Positions 56,472 to 64,000 of a stretch of 64,000 nt of DNA are shown here, piece by piece. The stretch lies in NCBI RefSeq assembly GCF_010730355.1, contig NZ_AP022576.1, forward strand, positions 1,612,001 to 1,676,000, in the 5' to 3' direction. Origin of the DNA: Mycobacterium florentinum (GTDB lineage: Bacteria > Actinomycetota > Actinomycetes > Mycobacteriales > Mycobacteriaceae). The notes under the pieces are model-generated. The model ran no database searches and had not been told where the DNA came from. It saw only the letters and a program-made list of their open reading frames with translations. The translations under genes were made by a program, and so were the position numbers. The stretch's first letter is position 1. Every line of letters starts with the position of its first letter.

Positions 56472-56480
56472 CGGGCCACT

Positions 56481-56930
56481 GTGAACGTTCGAGGCGCTTG
56501 TCACTCTCGACGGTGGCAGCCTGCCATCGCTGTCATTGCCGCACTCAGTCTGTTTGCCAGTCTCATCGCCGGTTCCGCGTTGCGGTCCCAATTTTCGGCG
56601 GCCACCCTGCCCGAGCCGGCGGCCTGGTCGCACACGATCCCGAATTCCGCACACTCGCATACCGATAGCGCGTCGGCGGCAACGGTGCACCTTCAACACG
56701 CCCGATCATGGGATTCGTCACCGGCGACCAAAAAGCCATTCCACAGCATGTGGATGACACACGACCGCCCGGACACGTGGACGCCCTCGCCGTCACAATC
56801 GCCGCGGTCTGTGCTGCCGGATTCGTTTGCCAGCACGGTTTTTCAATTCGGCGATGTAAGCACCCGCTCCTCCGCGGCCGAATGCGGCGGCCAAGAAATA
56901 TTGGCGCTGTTGTGCGTAACTCGTACCTGA
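56481..56930 (+). CDS. LpqS-like small secreted or membrane-anchored protein
   Basis: A 149-aa protein with a basic start, a hydrophobic stretch (IAVIAALSLFASLIAGSAL, about 17-35), a His-rich region (HTIPNSAHSHTDSASAATVHLQHARSW) and a C-terminus GGQEILALLCVTRT. That ending and the His-rich exported layout recall mycobacterial LpqS (Rv0847), a copper-regulated protein; the similarity is remembered, not computed. There is no lipobox in the hydrophobic part. GTG start with a leaderless-type -10 element. The frame is open far upstream, inside the preceding gene, but only this part looks real. Confidence 0.55.
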   Translation: MNVRGACHSRRWQPAIAVIAALSLFASLIAGSALRSQFSAATLPEPAAWSHTIPNSAHSHTDSASAATVHLQHARSWDSSPATKKPFHSMWMTHDRPDTWTPSPSQSPRSVLPDSFASTVFQFGDVSTRSSAAECGGQEILALLCVTRT

Positions 56931-57068
56931 TAGCACGGCGCTAACCTGTTGGGTCGCCTCACCTGTACCGGTGAGGTGTTGTGAGGCCTATTACAACTTT
57001 CACAAATGGAAAACGCGACAGCCCTTTGCGGCGTTCTATTTCGCGTCGACATCTTGAGGGGGAAGTCC

Positions 57069-57998
57069 ATGGATTTCGCAGCGCTACCGCCGGAAATCAA
57101 CTCGGGGCTGATGTATTCGGGCCCCGGCTCGCGATCGATGATGGACGCCGCCACGGCGTGGGACGGGCTGGCCACACGCCTGTACGGCGCAGCGGCGCAA
57201 TGCAGTTCGGCAACCGCAAACCTGGCGGCCGCGCCCGCCCACGCAGATTGGCTGAATGGCGTTGCGGCACAAGCCGCACAGACGGCCACCCAGGCTACTA
57301 AAGCCGCAAGCGCCTACGAGCTGGCATTGGCGGCGACGGTGGCTCCTGCCGCGATCCAGGCCAACCGCATGCTGCGGACGTGGCTGGCCGAGACGAACTG
57401 TCTGGGCCAATCGAGCCCGGCGATCGCGGACGCCGAGAGTGACTACGACCACATGTGGGCCCAGGACGTCGACACGATGCACACCTACGCCCGGGCCAGC
57501 GCGGATGCCGCGGCCGTGACACCGTTCGTCTCACCGCCGCCGGCCGGTGTGAATTCCGGCCAGGGCGGCTGGGGGCTGCGGGTGGCCCCGCAGGTGATCT
57601 CGGCCGGCCGCCAAGTGATCTCAGCGATTCCCCACGCTCTCGATGCCCTGTACGCGGCACCGCCGACGGCTTTCGACGAGTTCCTGTCGCCGGTGACCCC
57701 GGCGCTGTCGAAGCTCGGATCGCTGTGCGCGCCATCGGACTTCGCGATCAACCACCTGAATTCCCTGAACAAGGCCGCGGCGCTGAGGCAGGCGGCAATG
57801 TTGTTGTCCCGCTTGCCGAACCGCGGTCGCAGCGCGACGTCGGGCGTTGGCCGCGCGGCATCGATCGGGACGCTGTCGGTGCCCCAGGCATGGATCGCCA
57901 AGACCCCACGCCCGGCCACCCCGGACCGCGGCCGGGGGTACGAGCCAATGCATTTGGTCGGAACCGGTGAGCGGCCCAAATGGCCGCAGACCCGCTAG
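57069..57998 (+). CDS. PPE family protein, SVP subgroup
   Basis: A 309-aa PPE protein, normally exported by a type VII (ESX-5) system. The family start MDFAALPPEINSGLMYSGPG has PPE at 7-9. WDGLA is at about residue 32 and the helical hairpin ANRMLRTWLAETNCLGQ, then YDHMWAQD lie near 100-140. SVPQAW near residue 275 is the SVP motif. GGGGGAAG precedes the ATG. No PE gene and no esx genes are adjacent, so any PE partner is encoded elsewhere. Confidence 0.93.
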   Translation: MDFAALPPEINSGLMYSGPGSRSMMDAATAWDGLATRLYGAAAQCSSATANLAAAPAHADWLNGVAAQAAQTATQATKAASAYELALAATVAPAAIQANRMLRTWLAETNCLGQSSPAIADAESDYDHMWAQDVDTMHTYARASADAAAVTPFVSPPPAGVNSGQGGWGLRVAPQVISAGRQVISAIPHALDALYAAPPTAFDEFLSPVTPALSKLGSLCAPSDFAINHLNSLNKAAALRQAAMLLSRLPNRGRSATSGVGRAASIGTLSVPQAWIAKTPRPATPDRGRGYEPMHLVGTGERPKWPQTR

Positions 57999-58750
57999 CG
58001 GCCCGACGCGATCCGCGTGCTGGACGCATAGGAGCCGGCGGCGTCGACGATCGCGTGGAACAGTCGCAGGTCGTCGAGGAACTGCTCGGGATGCCACTGC
58101 ACCGAGACCACGAAGTTGTCCCCGGGCACCTCCAGCCCTTCGACGACGCCGTCGGCGTCCCAGGCGCTGACGACCAGGCCGTCGCCGACCTTGTCGACGG
58201 CTTGGTGGTGATAGCACCATGCATCGGCGGACTCGCCGAGCAGCCCGGCCAGCTTGGTCCCCGCAACGGTGCGGACTCCCAACTTGGTGAAGCGTCCGTA
58301 GCCCGCGTGATGCCCGCGGTGGCCGAGAACGTCGGGCAGGTGCTGATGCAGCGTTCCCCCGAATGCGACATTGAGCATCTGCGTGCCGCGGCAGATGCCC
58401 AGCACCGGCAGGCCGCGGTCCAGCGCGCCCCGCAACAGCGCGAATTCGAACGCGTCGCGGACCGTGCGGGGTGCGTCGGTCTTCGGATGCGGTTGCTGGC
58501 CATAGGCGGCCGGGTCGACGTCATAGCCGCCGGTGATCACCAGCCCGTCCAGGTGGTCGAGCAGGCTCTCGGTGATGTCGGGGTCCACCGGCTGCGGCGG
58601 CAGCAGCACCGCGACGCCGCCCGCCTTGATGATGCCCTCGAAATAGTTCGCGCCCAGGTATCCCGCCGGGATATCCCAGCCGTCGGACTGCACCTGCTCG
58701 AGATAACTGGTCAGGCCGATGACCGGCCGCGGTGTTCCGGAGGGGTTCAC
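57995..58750 (-). CDS. Class I glutamine amidotransferase, gamma-Glu-GABA hydrolase-like
   Basis: A 251-aa peptidase C26 protein similar to PuuD and to Rv2859c. The nucleophile Cys is in GICRGTQ (about 118-124) and the His-Glu pair in QWHPEQ. It should hydrolyse a gamma-glutamyl amide such as gamma-Glu-GABA. In M. tuberculosis it sits with glnA4 and aldC, which would supply and use such compounds; both are absent here. GTG start. The 3' end overlaps the convergent PPE gene by 4 bp. Confidence 0.9.
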   Translation of the reverse strand: MNPSGTPRPVIGLTSYLEQVQSDGWDIPAGYLGANYFEGIIKAGGVAVLLPPQPVDPDITESLLDHLDGLVITGGYDVDPAAYGQQPHPKTDAPRTVRDAFEFALLRGALDRGLPVLGICRGTQMLNVAFGGTLHQHLPDVLGHRGHHAGYGRFTKLGVRTVAGTKLAGLLGESADAWCYHHQAVDKVGDGLVVSAWDADGVVEGLEVPGDNFVVSVQWHPEQFLDDLRLFHAIVDAAGSYASSTRIASGR

Positions 58751-58755
58751 GCGCG

Positions 58756-59310
58756 CTACCAGGTGCTGGTGCGCAGGACGATCTCGGCCGCCAACTGCGC
58801 GGTCGACTCTTGGGCATTGCGTCGTCCCAGCAGGTCCACGCTGCGGTAGTCGGCGTAGACGAACCGCTGGCTGTTGGTGGCGACGGTGCGTCCGGCCGGC
58901 GTGCTGACCAGCACGGTGGTGCCGATCTCCACCGGCGGGCAGTGGTCGTCGCGAATCACGCCGTTGACGTCGGCCACGCGCGGATGTCCGCGGTCGACGA
59001 CGACCAGACCGACAAACCGGCCCAGTTTGGTAGCCGCCAGCTCCCAGGCGATGTCGCCGCCCGCGCGGTCGCCCACCACCACCGCCCAGCTGATGCCGAG
59101 CCCGTCGAGAATGCCGATCACCGACTTCGGGGTCAGCCGGGGGTCGAGGCCGATGACGACGGTGCGCAGCGACGCGGTATGGAGGCGCTCGCAGACCGCG
59201 TCGTACGCGGCTAACTCGCGCTGTTCGTCGCCGAGGATGACGACGACGACACCCTTCTCAGGACCGGACACGCCCACCGGGACGGGAAACCCGTCGAGCG
59301 TGGTCATCAT
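58756..59310 (-). CDS. Alpha/beta-hydrolase-fold protein without nucleophile
   Basis: A 184-aa protein with the layout of a shortened alpha/beta hydrolase (VVVVILGDEQRELAAYDAV, then VVVGDRAGGDIAWELA). The nucleophile elbow, normally G-x-S-x-G, reads G-D-R-A-G, so the catalytic Ser is Arg. The C-terminal part lacks an obvious His. ATG 59310 or the adjacent ATG 59307 starts it. It lies between cobQ and the amidotransferase, 5 bp from the latter, so co-transcription is likely. Role unknown; binding or regulatory rather than hydrolytic. Confidence 0.75.
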   Translation of the reverse strand: MMTTLDGFPVPVGVSGPEKGVVVVILGDEQRELAAYDAVCERLHTASLRTVVIGLDPRLTPKSVIGILDGLGISWAVVVGDRAGGDIAWELAATKLGRFVGLVVVDRGHPRVADVNGVIRDDHCPPVEIGTTVLVSTPAGRTVATNSQRFVYADYRSVDLLGRRNAQESTAQLAAEIVLRTSTW

Positions 59311-59372
59311 CGAGGGCACTTACGCACGCTACAGGCAATATTGGCACTGCGCGAGGTTTCTCGCGCGCGGTG

Positions 59373-60872
59373 CTACGGTCGCAGCCGGCTCGCGATGTGT
59401 GGTCGTGGTGGCGGGCCGTCGAGCAGGTCGAGGACGGCGTCCAGATCGAGGTGAGACGCCAGCAACTCGGCGGCCACATCCAGTTGGGCGTCGCGTCGCG
59501 CCGCGACGTCGGTGTCGTCGGCGACTACGAACCTTGTCCGCCCGGCGGCCTCCGCCGCTTCGGTCAGCCAGTCACGGCGAAAGCCGTCGTTGTCGAGCAA
59601 CCCGTGCCAGTGGGTGCCGAACACCGCGCCGTGCGCAAGGCCGTGCAGGTCGTCGCCCGCCTGGAACCACGGCTCGTTGATGTAGCGGGCAAGCCGGCCG
59701 TGGTGGATTTCGTAGCCGCGCAGCGGCCGCTCCCAGCGCCGCAGCACCTTGTCCGCGGCGAACACGATGTCGGCGTCCAGCAGGCCCAGCCCGTCGACCA
59801 CCCCGGCGCCCGACTCGACGCCGTCCTCGATGCGCCGGCACAGCATCTGGAATCCCCCGCAGATGCCCAGCACCGGTTTGCCGGCCGCGGCGTGCTCGGT
59901 GATCGCGGCGGCCAGGCCTTGATCGCGCAGCCACCGCAGGTCGGCGACGGTCGCCTTGCTGCCCGGTAGCACCACCAGGTCGGCGTCGGCCAGGTCGGCC
60001 GGGTCGCTGATCCAGCGCACCAGCACACCCGGCTCGCAGGCCAGCGCCTCGATGTCGGTCGAGTTGGAGATCCGGGGCAGCCGGACGGCGGCCACCCTGA
60101 GCCACTCGTCACCGCGCGGCGGGGCCGGTCTGCCGACGACGCGATGCGCGACGACCGAGAGCGAGTCCTCGGCATCCAGCCAGAGCTCGTCGGTGTAGGG
60201 CAACACCCCGTAGGTTGGGCGGCCGGTCATGTCGAGGAGTTGGCGCAGCCCGGGCTCGAGCAGCGCGGGGTCGCCGCGGAACTTGTTGACGACGAAACCC
60301 GCGATCAGCGCCTGGTCTCCCGCCTCGAGCACCGCGACCGTCCCGAACAGATGGGCCAGCAAGCCGCCACGGTCGATGTCGCCGACCAGGATGACCGGCA
60401 GGTCCGCCGCCCTGGCCAACCCCATGTTGGCCAAATCCGTTGCGCGCAGATTGATTTCAGACGGCGAACCGGCCCCTTCACAGATCACCACATCGAATTC
60501 TTCACGCAGCGAAGCCAATTCGTCGGTGACGATCCGAGCGAGCAGGTCGCGATGCTCGAAATAGCTTGCAGCACTGACTGAGTCGGCGACGTGCCCGCGT
60601 ATCACCAACTGCGACGTCCGGTCACTGCCCGGTTTCAGCAGGATCGGGTTGAACCGCACGCTGGGCTCCAGCCCCGCGGCCCGGGCCTGAATCGCCTGGG
60701 CGCGGCCGATTTCGCCGCCCTCGGTGGTGACCACCGAGTTGTTCGACATGTTCTGCGCCTTGAACGGCGCGACCCGCACACCCTTGCGGGCCAGCAACCG
60801 GCACAGGCCCGCGACCACGACCGATTTCCCGGCATCGGAGCTGGTGCCCGCGACCAGCAGAGCGCCGTTCAC
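59373..60872 (-). CDS. cobQ: Cobyric acid synthase
   Basis: A 499-aa amidase that adds amide groups b, d, e and g to adenosylcobyrinic acid diamide. The N-terminal ATPase domain ([40 protein letters not shown]) is followed by a glutamine amidotransferase domain with Cys in [12 protein letters not shown] start. In M. tuberculosis cobQ1 is with cobU elsewhere; here it follows mapB by 13 bp. Together with cobB, cobO, the chelatase and cysG, this window holds a good part of corrin synthesis. Confidence 0.97.
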   Translation of the reverse strand: MNGALLVAGTSSDAGKSVVVAGLCRLLARKGVRVAPFKAQNMSNNSVVTTEGGEIGRAQAIQARAAGLEPSVRFNPILLKPGSDRTSQLVIRGHVADSVSAASYFEHRDLLARIVTDELASLREEFDVVICEGAGSPSEINLRATDLANMGLARAADLPVILVGDIDRGGLLAHLFGTVAVLEAGDQALIAGFVVNKFRGDPALLEPGLRQLLDMTGRPTYGVLPYTDELWLDAEDSLSVVAHRVVGRPAPPRGDEWLRVAAVRLPRISNSTDIEALACEPGVLVRWISDPADLADADLVVLPGSKATVADLRWLRDQGLAAAITEHAAAGKPVLGICGGFQMLCRRIEDGVESGAGVVDGLGLLDADIVFAADKVLRRWERPLRGYEIHHGRLARYINEPWFQAGDDLHGLAHGAVFGTHWHGLLDNDGFRRDWLTEAAEAAGRTRFVVADDTDVAARRDAQLDVAAELLASHLDLDAVLDLLDGPPPRPHIASRLRP

Positions 60873-60885
60873 GTGTGCGAGCGGC

Positions 60886-61743
60886 TCAGGCGACCGTGAG
60901 GATTTCGGCGCCGGTGTCGGTGACCAGCAGGGTGTGCTCGAACTGTGCGGTCCACTTGCGGTCCTTGGTGACCACGGTCCAGCCGTCGTCCCAGATCTCG
61001 TAGTCCAGCGCGCCGAGATTGATCATCGGTTCGATCGTGAACGTCATCCCCGGCTGGATCTCGGTGGTGACGGACGGCTGGTCGTAGTGCAGCACGACCA
61101 GACCGTTGTGAAACGTGGTGCCGATACCGTGGCCGGTGAAGTCGCGAACCACGTTGTACCCGAAGCGGTTTGCGTATGCCTGGATGACGCGGCCGACGAC
61201 CGACAGCGCCCGCCCCGGCTTGACGGCGTTGATCGCGCGCATCGTCGCCTCACGGGTCCGCTCGACCAGCAGCCGGTGTTCCTCGGACACGTCGCCGGCC
61301 AGGAACGTCGCGTTGGTGTCGCCGTGCACCCCGTCGATGTAGGCGGTGACGTCGATGTTCACGATGTCGCCGTCTTCGATCACCGTCGAGTCCGGGATGC
61401 CGTGGCAGATCACCTCGTTGAGCGACGTGCAACACGACTTCGGGTAGCCCTTGTAGCCCAGGGTCGACGGATAGGCGCCGTTGTCGACCATGTACTCGTG
61501 TGCGATGCGGTCCAGCTCGTCGGTGGTCACCCCGGGCGCGACGGCCTTGCCCGCCTCCTCGAGCGCGCCCGCCGCGATCCGGCCGGCGACGCGCATCTTC
61601 TCGATCACCTCGGGTGTCTGTACCCACGGCTCGGTGCCCTCTTTGGCGGTGGGCTTCCAGGCGTATTCGGGGCGCGGGATGCGGTTGGGCACCGGCAGAG
61701 TCGGGGACAACACTCCGGGCGAAAGCGCGGTGCGAACAGGCAT
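60886..61743 (-). CDS. mapB: Methionine aminopeptidase, type I
   Basis: A 285-aa enzyme, the same length as M. tuberculosis MapB (Rv2861c), which removes the first Met from new proteins. An N-terminal extension of about 40 residues with a proline-rich SH3-binding-like part ([12 protein letters not shown]) precedes the pita-bread fold. Metal ligands lie in [28 protein letters not shown] and the terminal QFEHTLLV. Start codon ATG. Confidence 0.97.
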   Translation of the reverse strand: MPVRTALSPGVLSPTLPVPNRIPRPEYAWKPTAKEGTEPWVQTPEVIEKMRVAGRIAAGALEEAGKAVAPGVTTDELDRIAHEYMVDNGAYPSTLGYKGYPKSCCTSLNEVICHGIPDSTVIEDGDIVNIDVTAYIDGVHGDTNATFLAGDVSEEHRLLVERTREATMRAINAVKPGRALSVVGRVIQAYANRFGYNVVRDFTGHGIGTTFHNGLVVLHYDQPSVTTEIQPGMTFTIEPMINLGALDYEIWDDGWTVVTKDRKWTAQFEHTLLVTDTGAEILTVA

Positions 61744-61830
61744 CCCACTAGTTTAATCGGGTTCTCGCTGCGACGATGCCGGCAGCCAACGCAGCGTGGA
61801 GTGGTGCACGGCCGCGTTGAGTGTGAACGT

Positions 61831-61860
61831 AGGGCGGAAATTCTTCGGTTTTCCCGCCCT
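61831..61860 (-). terminator. Hairpin downstream of the DUF1707 gene
   Basis: AGGGCGG (61831-61837) with AAA pairs with TTT and CCGCCCT (61854-61860) with one bulged base. It lies in the 148-bp gap between the DUF1707 gene and mapB, both read leftward, and could end the former's transcript. On the leftward strand the stem is followed by no clear T-tract. Confidence 0.45.
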
Positions 61861-61908
61861 CAACGCACACGCGACGCCGTAACCCGCGCCGTCAACGCAC
61901 CCGCGACG
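61860..61908. repeat. 17-bp direct repeat across the end of the DUF1707 gene
   Basis: TCAACGCACACGCGACG (61860-61876) and TCAACGCACCCGCGACG (61892-61908) differ in one base and are 32 bp apart. The second copy contains the stop codon (complement of 61892-61894) and the last codons of the DUF1707 gene. It looks like a small tandem duplication of the gene's 3' end. Confidence 0.6.
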
Positions 61909-62479
61909 GCCAGCGCAGCGAGCGGCGCGGTCCCCGGATGGTCACCGAGCCGCACACCACCCGCCCGGTCAGCACCACATGCGGCCTGCCCTCGCCGGGT
62001 GCATCCTTGCGGCGGTCGCGGGCACTGCCGCCGTAGACCTCGACGTCGTCGATCGAGGCGCTAGCGCCCTCCGGGAGCCAGATGTCGACCGAGCCGAACC
62101 GCACGTCGAGCTCGACAACCACCACCGGGCCGGCGAACCGGGCCTTGGTGAGCTCGAGCTTGACCGATCCCAGCCGGCGGACCAGCGCCAACCGGGTGGG
62201 CACCGTCCATTCGCCGTGTCGGCGCAGCGAACCGGCCCAGCCGCGCAGCTCGACCCGATCAGCCGCCGAGGTGACGATCGCGCCCGGCCCGGGCAGGTCA
62301 CCGACCAGGCCGTCCAGCTCGACCTGGGTGCGCGCGTAGGACACCCGCGACGAGCGCTGCTCGAACTCGTCGATATCGATCAGACCGAGCGCAACGGCGT
62401 TGTGCAGCCGCCGCATCGTGCCGTTGCGGTCCGCATCGGACACGCGCAGCGTCACCATGTCCCCGCCGCTATCGGTCAT
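61892..62479 (-). CDS. DUF1707 domain protein (Rv2862c-like)
   Basis: A 195-aa protein. Residues 10-65 are the DUF1707 (SHOCT-like) domain: LRVSDADRNGTMRRLHNAVALGLIDIDEFEQR. The remainder is a beta-rich DUF2154/cell-wall-sensing-like part (GSVKLELTKARF, VRFGSVDIWLPEGASASIDDVEVYGG). DUF1707 proteins often link to membrane or envelope stress, but no function is established. By position it matches Rv2862c. Confidence 0.85.
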   Translation of the reverse strand: MTDSGGDMVTLRVSDADRNGTMRRLHNAVALGLIDIDEFEQRSSRVSYARTQVELDGLVGDLPGPGAIVTSAADRVELRGWAGSLRRHGEWTVPTRLALVRRLGSVKLELTKARFAGPVVVVELDVRFGSVDIWLPEGASASIDDVEVYGGSARDRRKDAPGEGRPHVVLTGRVVCGSVTIRGPRRSLRWPSRVR

Positions 62480-62521
62480 CTACGCAATTTACCGCTGCCG
62501 CGGGCCTGGCGAGCCGGCGCT

Positions 62522-64000
62522 TCAGGTCAGATAGCCCGGCGGCAGCGACTCGAACATGAACTTGGTCATCCGGACCGCCCACTCGGAGCTGCCGCCGCCG
62601 ACGATCAGCGCGGCGAAGGCCAGATCGCCGCGATACCCGGCGAACCACGAGTGCGACCCGCCCGGGAACTCGGCCTCACCGGTCTTCCCGTAGATCTCGC
62701 CGCAGCCGTTGATCTCCTTGGCGGTCCCGTTGGTGACCACCAGCCGCATCATCGGCCGCAGCGCATCGATCATCTTCGGGCTGATCGGGGTGCTGTCGCC
62801 CTCGACCGTCGTCGGATGGCCCGCGATCAGTTGCGGCACAGGCGTTTTCCCGGCCGCGACGGTGGCCGCGACCAGGGCCATGCCGAACGGACTGGCCAGC
62901 ACCCGGCCCTGGCCGAAGCCGTCCTCGGTGCGCTCGGCCATGTCCACCGTCGGCGGCACCGAGCCGGTCACCGTGGTGATGCCGTCGACGGTGTAGTCGA
63001 TGCCGATCCCGTATTCGGCGGCCGTCTGCGTCAGGCCGCGCGGCGGCATTCTGCTGCTCAGCTCGGCGAACGTGGTGTTGCACGAACTGGCGAATGCCCG
63101 GGACATCGACACCACGCCGAGGTCGAAGCCGCCATAGTTGGGAATGGTGCGGTGCCCGATGTCGAGATGCCCCGGGCAGCCGAGCATCGAGTTGGGCGTG
63201 GCCATGTCGCGGTCGACGGCGGCCCCGGCGGTGATCATCTTGAACGTCGACCCGGGCGGGAAGAGGCCGTTGGTGGCGGGCAGGCCGTCGGCGTCGGCCG
63301 CGCCATTCTGGGCGATCGCGAGGATCTCCCCGGTCGACGGCTTGATCGCGACGATCATCGCCTTGCCGCCCTTGTTGTCCACCGCGCGCTGGGCGGCGTT
63401 CTGCACCAGCCGGTCCAAGGTGATCGACACCGACGGGGCCGGCGCCCCTTCGACCTCATGCAGCACCGCGACGTCGACGTTGTTCTGGTTGACGCTGACC
63501 ACCCGCCAGCCCGCCTGACCGTCGAGCTGGTCGATCACGGCCTTCTTGACCTGGCCGACGACGGCCGGCGCGAAATGTGGGTCGGTGGCCAGCATGTCGG
63601 CCTGCGGTGTCACCACGATGCCGGGCAAGCGGCCGATCACGGGAAACACCTTGTCGTTGTCGGCGGGAAGCAGGGTGACGCCCAGATCCACCTGGTTGGG
63701 TGTCGAGCTGGCGCGCTCGGCGAGCAGCTGCGGGTCGGTCAGCGTGTCGTTGAAGGGCCGCAGCACGTCGACGATCGAGTGGGTGGTGTAGCTCAGCGAC
63801 TGCGGCGATCCGGCCTGAGTAGCGTCCAGCGTGTAGTGGTAGCGGTAGCCCGGCGCCAGCACGTCGCTGCCGCCGAGTTCGTTCACCGAGGCGCGCCGCG
63901 GCGGGTCGGCGCGCAGCGCGAACGTCTGGTGCTCGCCCAGCTTGGGATGCAGCCCGCTGGGCGCCCAGCGGACCTCCCAGTGCCCCTCGTCGCGGGCCAT
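62522..64000 (-). CDS. Penicillin-binding lipoprotein (class B PBP), 5' part missing
   Basis: The last 492 codons of a class B transpeptidase that cross-links peptidoglycan outside the membrane; the start lies beyond the window (the M. tuberculosis homologue Rv2864c is about 600 aa). Visible are the MecA-N-like/dimerisation region, then the penicillin-binding domain with the nucleophile motif STFK (PPGSTFKMI), SxN as SCN (FASSCNTTF) and KTG (YGKTGEAEFPG). The ATG at the window edge is an internal codon. Confidence 0.93.
   Translation of the reverse strand: MARDEGHWEVRWAPSGLHPKLGEHQTFALRADPPRRASVNELGGSDVLAPGYRYHYTLDATQAGSPQSLSYTTHSIVDVLRPFNDTLTDPQLLAERASSTPNQVDLGVTLLPADNDKVFPVIGRLPGIVVTPQADMLATDPHFAPAVVGQVKKAVIDQLDGQAGWRVVSVNQNNVDVAVLHEVEGAPAPSVSITLDRLVQNAAQRAVDNKGGKAMIVAIKPSTGEILAIAQNGAADADGLPATNGLFPPGSTFKMITAGAAVDRDMATPNSMLGCPGHLDIGHRTIPNYGGFDLGVVSMSRAFASSCNTTFAELSSRMPPRGLTQTAAEYGIGIDYTVDGITTVTGSVPPTVDMAERTEDGFGQGRVLASPFGMALVAATVAAGKTPVPQLIAGHPTTVEGDSTPISPKMIDALRPMMRLVVTNGTAKEINGCGEIYGKTGEAEFPGGSHSWFAGYRGDLAFAALIVGGGSSEWAVRMTKFMFESLPPGYLT

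Overview
The window is a stretch of a high-GC actinobacterial chromosome, almost certainly a non-tuberculous Mycobacterium. Lineage markers are mycothione reductase, a PPE protein, EfpA, MapB, NicT and a penicillin-binding lipoprotein. From about 13.5 kb onward the gene order follows the M. tuberculosis block Rv2831 to Rv2864c as I remember it. I see no rRNA, tRNA, insertion sequence, CRISPR array or plasmid function.

Region 1 (1-13.5 kb) is an oxalate-degradation locus. It holds the end of pntA, pntB, an NAD-dependent formate dehydrogenase, a GntR regulator, two oxalate/formate-type MFS carriers, two formyl-CoA:oxalate CoA-transferases, oxalyl-CoA decarboxylase, a LysR regulator and a PAS protein. 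Together they would import oxalate, activate and decarboxylate it, oxidise the formate to CO2 with NADH, and pass reducing power to NADPH through transhydrogenase. A shared palindromic motif (core CTGTAT[A/G]C) lies upstream of gntR, the second carrier and the lysR/PAS pair, which suggests one regulon.

Region 2 (13.5-37.6 kb) is conserved core: echA16, a secreted protein, nrnA-rbfA-infB-ylxR-nusA-rimP, two small exported or ferritin-like proteins, proS, an inserted CGNR/SDR pair, efpA, the siroheme/cobalamin genes cysG-cobB-cobO-chelatase, a GNAT acetyltransferase, mqo, an alpha/beta hydrolase and mtr.

Region 3 (37.6-55.2 kb) is a nickel and hydrogen island. A Fur-family regulator (probably Nur) is divergent from nicT, followed by hypA-hypB and then a long, tightly overlapping operon for a group 1h (actinobacterial, high-affinity) [NiFe] hydrogenase: hhyS-hhyL, a NifU/four-Cys Rieske-like fusion, three conserved hypothetical proteins, a 39-residue membrane peptide, a maturation protease, hypC, hypF, a protein with a HypC-like tail, a SIS protein with a changed active site, hypE, a second hypC, hypD and a DUF6390-type protein. 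Sequences matching the Nur box lie in front of nicT and in front of the structural operon.

Region 4 (55.2-64 kb) returns to core genes: a phosphodiesterase-like protein, an LpqS-like secreted protein, a PPE protein, a gamma-Glu-GABA hydrolase-like amidotransferase, a hydrolase-fold protein without its nucleophile, cobQ, mapB, a DUF1707 protein and a penicillin-binding lipoprotein cut by the window end. Compared with M. tuberculosis, ugpABCE/dinF, PE_PGRS48, Rv2857c, aldC and glnA4 are not at their usual places.
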